Made by a program: the position numbers and the translations under genes. This document shows positions 60,593 to 64,000 of a DNA stretch of 64,000 nt, one piece after another (the stretch's first letter is position 1; every line of letters starts with the position of its first letter). The stretch is taken from positions 62,001 through 126,000 of the forward strand of contig MKVH01000002.1 of the NCBI GenBank assembly GCA_001899175.1, written 5' to 3'. The notes below the pieces were generated by a model that was not told the DNA's origin, searched no databases, and saw only the letters and a list, made by a program, of their open reading frames with translations. The DNA is from Candidatus Kapaibacterium thiocyanatum. GTDB taxonomy: Bacteria > Bacteroidota > Ignavibacteria > Kapaibacteriales > Kapaibacteriaceae.

Positions 60593-61771
60593 ATGCATAT
60601 CGCGGAGCGGATCTCGCGTTTGGGAACGGAAACGGCATTCGAAGTTCTGGTCAAGGCCCGTGCTCTCGAAGCCAAGGGTAAGAGCGTGGTTCACCTGGAG
60701 ATCGGCGAGCCGGATTTCGATACCCCTCCGAACATCATTCAAGCTGCGAAGGATGCACTCGACAAGGGCTTTACGCATTACGGTCCGGCCGCAGGCCTGC
60801 CCGAAACACGTCAAGCCATTGCCGATTACATCAACAGGACGCGCGGCTACGATCTCTGGAAGCCGGAAGAAATCGTCGTCACACCGGGTGGCAAGCCCAT
60901 CATGTTCTTCGGAATGATGGCCTGCATCGACGAAGGCGATGAGGTGATCTACCCCAATCCGGGCTTCCCGATCTACGAATCGGTCATCAACTTCCTGAAG
61001 GCCAAGCCCGTTCCGTTGCCCCTGCGTGAGGAGAAGGAATTCCGCTTTGACGTCGCCGACCTGGAAGCGCGTATCACGCCGAAGACGCGCATGGTGATCC
61101 TGAACACACCGCAGAATCCCACGGGCGGTATCCTCACACGCGAGGACCTTGCCCAGATCGCCGAACTGGCCATCAGGCACAACCTGATCGTCCTGAGCGA
61201 CGAGATCTATTCGCAGGTGACGTACGGCGACTTCAAGCACACGTCGATCTCCGAATTCGACGGCATGAAGGAACGTACGATGATCCTCGACGGCTTCTCG
61301 AAGACCTTCGCGATGACGGGTTGGCGTATGGGATACGGCGCCTTCCCCGAGCACATCGCCAAGGTCGTGGCCAAGCTCCAGACCAACGTGACGTCGTGCA
61401 CGAGCTCGTTCACCCAGATCGCCGGTATCGAAGCCCTGAGCGATCGCACGTTGCCCTATGTGTCCGACTTCCTGAAGGAATTCGAACGTCGCCGTGACAT
61501 CATTGTGGACGGCCTGAACGCCATCCCCGGATTCCGCTGCCATAAGCCGCATGGCGCCTTCTACGTATTCCCGAACATCACGGGTACGGGAATGACGTCG
61601 CAGGAAGCTGCGGACTTCTTCCTCTACGAAGCCGGCGTGGCCTGCCTCAGCGGTACGGCATTCGGCGCTCATGGAGAAGGCTTCATCCGCTTTTCCTATG
61701 CCAACAGCGTGGAGAAGATCCAGGAAGCACTCAAGCGTATCGAAGCGGCCGTCGGAGCGAAGGTCGCCTGA
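60593..61771 (+). CDS. Class I/II PLP-dependent aminotransferase (aspartate aminotransferase-like)
   Basis: The protein has 392 residues. Fold type I aminotransferase of the AspC/AatA-gamma type: VVHLEIGEPDFDTPPNI, YGPAAGLPETRQAIADY, NTPQNPTGGI with the Asn that contacts PLP, SDEIYSQVTY with the Asp and Tyr ligands, and the Schiff-base Lys237 in GFSKTFAMTGWRMGY. It probably transaminates aspartate or an aromatic or branched substrate. The stop overlaps the ATG of the next gene by one base. Confidence 0.94.
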   Translation: MHIAERISRLGTETAFEVLVKARALEAKGKSVVHLEIGEPDFDTPPNIIQAAKDALDKGFTHYGPAAGLPETRQAIADYINRTRGYDLWKPEEIVVTPGGKPIMFFGMMACIDEGDEVIYPNPGFPIYESVINFLKAKPVPLPLREEKEFRFDVADLEARITPKTRMVILNTPQNPTGGILTREDLAQIAELAIRHNLIVLSDEIYSQVTYGDFKHTSISEFDGMKERTMILDGFSKTFAMTGWRMGYGAFPEHIAKVVAKLQTNVTSCTSSFTQIAGIEALSDRTLPYVSDFLKEFERRRDIIVDGLNAIPGFRCHKPHGAFYVFPNITGTGMTSQEAADFFLYEAGVACLSGTAFGAHGEGFIRFSYANSVEKIQEALKRIEAAVGAKVA

Positions 61772-62433
61772 TGTCGTTCGCCGATACCATCATCCGGACC
61801 TTCCGCGATCATGCCGATCCGGAGCAGGCCGCGGAGATGTCGGCGTACATGAAGGACAACTTCCCGTTCTTCGGCATTCCGATGCCGTTGCGCACAGCAT
61901 TGACGAAGGCTTGCCTGCTCGAGCACGGCAAGCCTTCGTCGTTCCGTACCGAGGTGGCGAAGCTCTGGGCCGTCCCGCAGCGCGAATGTCACTATGTCGC
62001 GTGCGCCTTGCTGATCAAGTACGCGAAGCAGTTGAAGCCTGCCGACCTGCCGGTGATCGAGAGCATGATCACGTCGAACAGCTGGTGGGATACCGTCGAC
62101 ATGCTTTCGTCCAAGATCGCCGCCGCCATCGTACGTGCCGATCCGGGGCTGCGGACATCGATCGCATCGAAATGGATCGAAGACGATAATTTCTGGCTGC
62201 AACGATCGGCCATCCTCCTGCAACTGCACTACAAGCTCGATACCGATCCAGAGCTGCTCTTCCGGTGCATTATGCGTCGTGCCGACAGCACGGAGTTCTT
62301 CGTCCGGAAAGGGGCCGGATGGGCGCTGAGGGAATATTCCAAGATCGATCCGAAGATCGTGCGCACGTTCATCGATGCACACTACGACGAGCTGTCGAGC
62401 CTGACGGTCCGCGAGGGATCCAGATACTGCTGA
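61771..62433 (+). CDS. DNA alkylation repair protein, AlkD-like HEAT-repeat glycosylase
   Basis: The protein has 220 residues. All-alpha HEAT-like structure with the AlkD landmarks FFGIPMPLRTAL, the ITSNSWWDTVDML segment with the Trp-Trp pair and Asp used in catalysis, WIEDDNFWLQRSAILLQL, and FFVRKGAGWALREYSK. AlkD removes N3- and N7-alkylated purines. Its start overlaps the aminotransferase stop (TGATG), so the two are coupled. It is convergent with the CDF transporter gene. Confidence 0.92.
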   Translation: MSFADTIIRTFRDHADPEQAAEMSAYMKDNFPFFGIPMPLRTALTKACLLEHGKPSSFRTEVAKLWAVPQRECHYVACALLIKYAKQLKPADLPVIESMITSNSWWDTVDMLSSKIAAAIVRADPGLRTSIASKWIEDDNFWLQRSAILLQLHYKLDTDPELLFRCIMRRADSTEFFVRKGAGWALREYSKIDPKIVRTFIDAHYDELSSLTVREGSRYC

Positions 62434-62454
62434 CCATCGACATGCTGCGTGCGA

Positions 62455-63342
62455 TCAGATATGATCGTGGGGCAGGGTCGTCGGTTCTAGGTGCGTGAAT
62501 ATTTCCGTCGGGAGGGGAATACGGGCGCGGAGCCGCTCCTCGGCGAGCGTCGCCAGGTTGTGTGCCGAGGCGATGGGCAGCTCATCGTTGAAGGTCATGT
62601 GGAAATCGATATGGACGCGTGCGCCCGTTTCACGCAGGCGGAATCGATGGTAACTGGCATCGTGTTCCGAGCAGAATGCATCCAGCTCGGCCTTGGCCAC
62701 AAGTTCCAGTTGTTCGTTGGTGCGATCCATCAGACCGTTCACGGACGCCTTCATCAGTGAAGAACCTTCGCGGATGATGTTGAGGCCGAACAATAAGGCC
62801 AGGATAGGATCGAGAATCAGCCAGCCGGTGAAATGAGCCATGAGCAGCCCGATGACGGCGCCAGCGCTCGTCCATGCATCGGTAAGGATATGCTTGCCGT
62901 TGGCCCTGATGACGAGTGAGTTCTCACGGCGTCCGGTACGGACCAGATACCAGCCCAGGCATGCGTTCACCGCGCCGGCTGCGCCGGTGATGGCCGCGCC
63001 GGTGCCGATGCGTTCCAGGGTGACGCCGTGGATCAGTTTGTCGATGGCCGTTACGACGATGACGCCTGCGGCAAGGATGATCAGGCCACCTTCCAGACCG
63101 GCCGAAAAGAAGCCTATCTTCTCGTGCCCGTAATGATGCTGATCATCGGGTGGGCGATACATGACCCGTAGCGAGTACGAGGCGAAAACCACCGCGATGA
63201 TATGGACGACGCTTTCGGCTGCATCCGAAAAGATGGCGACCGAGCCGGTCAACATGTATGCCAGCCATTTTGCGCCCAGCATCAACATCCCCACGGTAAG
63301 GGAGATGTTCATGGCCCGTGTCTCGACGATCGGTGGCTTCAT
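62455..63342 (-). CDS. Cation diffusion facilitator transporter (CDF/ZntB-unrelated, CzcD-type)
   Basis: The protein has 295 residues and six predicted membrane helices. Metal-site residues appear in helix II (IFSDAAESVV, with Asp and a Ser/Glu at the usual positions) and helix V (HILTDAWTS, His-x-x-x-Asp). The loop HHYGHEKIGFF is characteristic. A C-terminal cytoplasmic metallochaperone-like domain has HIDFHMTFNDELP. It exports Zn, Fe, Mn or Co; specificity cannot be assigned. It begins 7 nt after the rho stop, so it is probably cotranscribed with rho. Confidence 0.92.
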   Translation of the reverse strand: MKPPIVETRAMNISLTVGMLMLGAKWLAYMLTGSVAIFSDAAESVVHIIAVVFASYSLRVMYRPPDDQHHYGHEKIGFFSAGLEGGLIILAAGVIVVTAIDKLIHGVTLERIGTGAAITGAAGAVNACLGWYLVRTGRRENSLVIRANGKHILTDAWTSAGAVIGLLMAHFTGWLILDPILALLFGLNIIREGSSLMKASVNGLMDRTNEQLELVAKAELDAFCSEHDASYHRFRLRETGARVHIDFHMTFNDELPIASAHNLATLAEERLRARIPLPTEIFTHLEPTTLPHDHI

Positions 63343-63349
63343 GCCGATG

Positions 63350-64000
63350 TCACGAGTTCAGCGATTTCAGAAACTCCTGATTGGACTTCGTCGACTTCAT
63401 ACGGTCGAGCAGCGTTTCCATTGCTTCGATCGGCGTGTCCTCGCTGAGAACCTTGCGCAGTACCCATACCTTGGCCAGTTCGTCGGACGTCATGAGGAGC
63501 TCTTCTCGACGCGTACCCGAGCGATTGACATCGATGGCAGGGAAGATGCGGCGCTCGGAGATCTTGCGATCGAGGACGAGTTCCATGTTACCCGTTCCCT
63601 TGAACTCCTCGAAGATCACTTCGTCCATGCGGGAATTCGTTTCCACGAGAGCGGTGGCGATGATCGTGAGCGATCCGCCTTCTTCCACGTTCCGTGCGGC
63701 ACCGAAGAAACGTTTGGGCTTGTGGAGGGCGTTGGCGTCAACACCGCCGGAAAGGAGCTTGCCCGAATGGGGGATGACGGTATTGTGGGCGCGGGCGAGG
63801 CGGGTGATGGAGTCGAGCAGAACGACGACGTCCTGCTTGGCTTCGACGAGACGCTTGGCCTTTTCGAGGACCATGTCGGCGACCTGGACGTGGCGTTCGG
63901 GCGGTTCGTCGAAGGTCGAGGCGATCACTTCCGCGTTGACCGACCGCTGCATGTCGGTGACTTCCTCGGGGCGTTCGTCGATGAGAAGCACGATGAGCTT
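63350..64000 (-). CDS. rho: Transcription termination factor Rho, C-terminal part
   Basis: Only the last 216 residues are in the window; the gene continues past the right edge. The visible part has [17 protein letters not shown], with the Walker B segment [17 protein letters not shown], the Q-loop and R-loop region [20 protein letters not shown], and [10 protein letters not shown] with [16 protein letters not shown], unmistakable for the RecA-like motor of Rho. Rho terminates transcripts that lack intrinsic terminators, which fits the T-poor hairpins seen in this window. Confidence 0.96.
   Translation of the reverse strand, partial: KLIVLLIDERPEEVTDMQRSVNAEVIASTFDEPPERHVQVADMVLEKAKRLVEAKQDVVVLLDSITRLARAHNTVIPHSGKLLSGGVDANALHKPKRFFGAARNVEEGGSLTIIATALVETNSRMDEVIFEEFKGTGNMELVLDRKISERRIFPAIDVNRSGTRREELLMTSDELAKVWVLRKVLSEDTPIEAMETLLDRMKSTKSNQEFLKSLNS

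Overview
The window comes from a fairly GC-rich bacterium of the Bacteroidota/Chlorobiota (FCB) side. By inference it is a Kapabacteria/Ignavibacteria-like member. Three observations support this: several large secreted proteins end in type IX secretion (T9SS) type-A sorting domains, a PorX-type response regulator with a PglZ-like output domain is present, and the promoters repeatedly show the bacteroidetal -7 element TAnnTTTG (here also TATCTTCG). I see no rRNA, CRISPR array, prophage or complete insertion sequence. Three tRNA genes are present: Val-UAC, Leu-CAA and Pro-UGG.

Layout. 1-7.3 kb: thiolase (5' end outside the window), NAD-type isocitrate dehydrogenase and a TamB-like protein. 7.3-16.2 kb: acyl-CoA dehydrogenase, a DUF1801-like protein, nuoA-nuoB-anmK, then a metallo-beta-lactamase-fold hydrolase, an LptE-like lipoprotein, two glycosyltransferases and a fumarylacetoacetate hydrolase-family enzyme. 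16.2-26.1 kb: two Asp-box T9SS cargo proteins separated by an intrinsic terminator, Mrp and a NifU-like Fe-S protein, tRNA-Val and tRNA-Leu, a MalT/LuxR-type regulator and a third Asp-box T9SS protein. 26.2-35.6 kb: an orphan UmuD-like peptidase, a thioredoxin-like lipoprotein, nuoK-nuoJ, a bifunctional Rel/SpoT, a T9SS thioredoxin-propeller protein, a hemerythrin/di-haem cytochrome c pair and a lipoprotein. 35.7-52.4 kb: a CPA2 antiporter, tRNA-Pro, a structured intergenic region, an amidohydrolase-like protein, an alpha/beta hydrolase, an M1 peptidase, PdxH, a GNAT, two peptide-type ABC permeases, YraN, RuvA, a divergent HisA-like protein, a small outer-membrane protein and nuoG-nuoH-nuoI.

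52.4-56.4 kb is an accessory patch of small genes, gene debris and a Phd/PIN toxin-antitoxin pair. It ends at a clpB that stops just inside its middle domain. 57.8-64 kb returns to core genes: thioesterase, PorX, TsaE, aminotransferase, AlkD-like protein, CDF transporter and the C-terminal part of Rho.

Themes. Complex I is scattered in at least three loci (AB, JK, GHI) and its other subunits lie outside the window. T9SS export is represented by its likely regulator (PorX) and five cargo proteins. Three plus-strand genes carry the -7 element only 4-5 nt before the ATG, which suggests leaderless mRNAs. The most unusual places are a promoter-linked region with mutually exclusive hairpins upstream of the amidohydrolase gene, the truncated clpB next to a toxin-antitoxin locus with decayed repeats of the toxin 3' end, the HisA paralogue without two signature motifs, the orphan umuD, and two near-identical 16-bp palindromes 10.5 kb apart.
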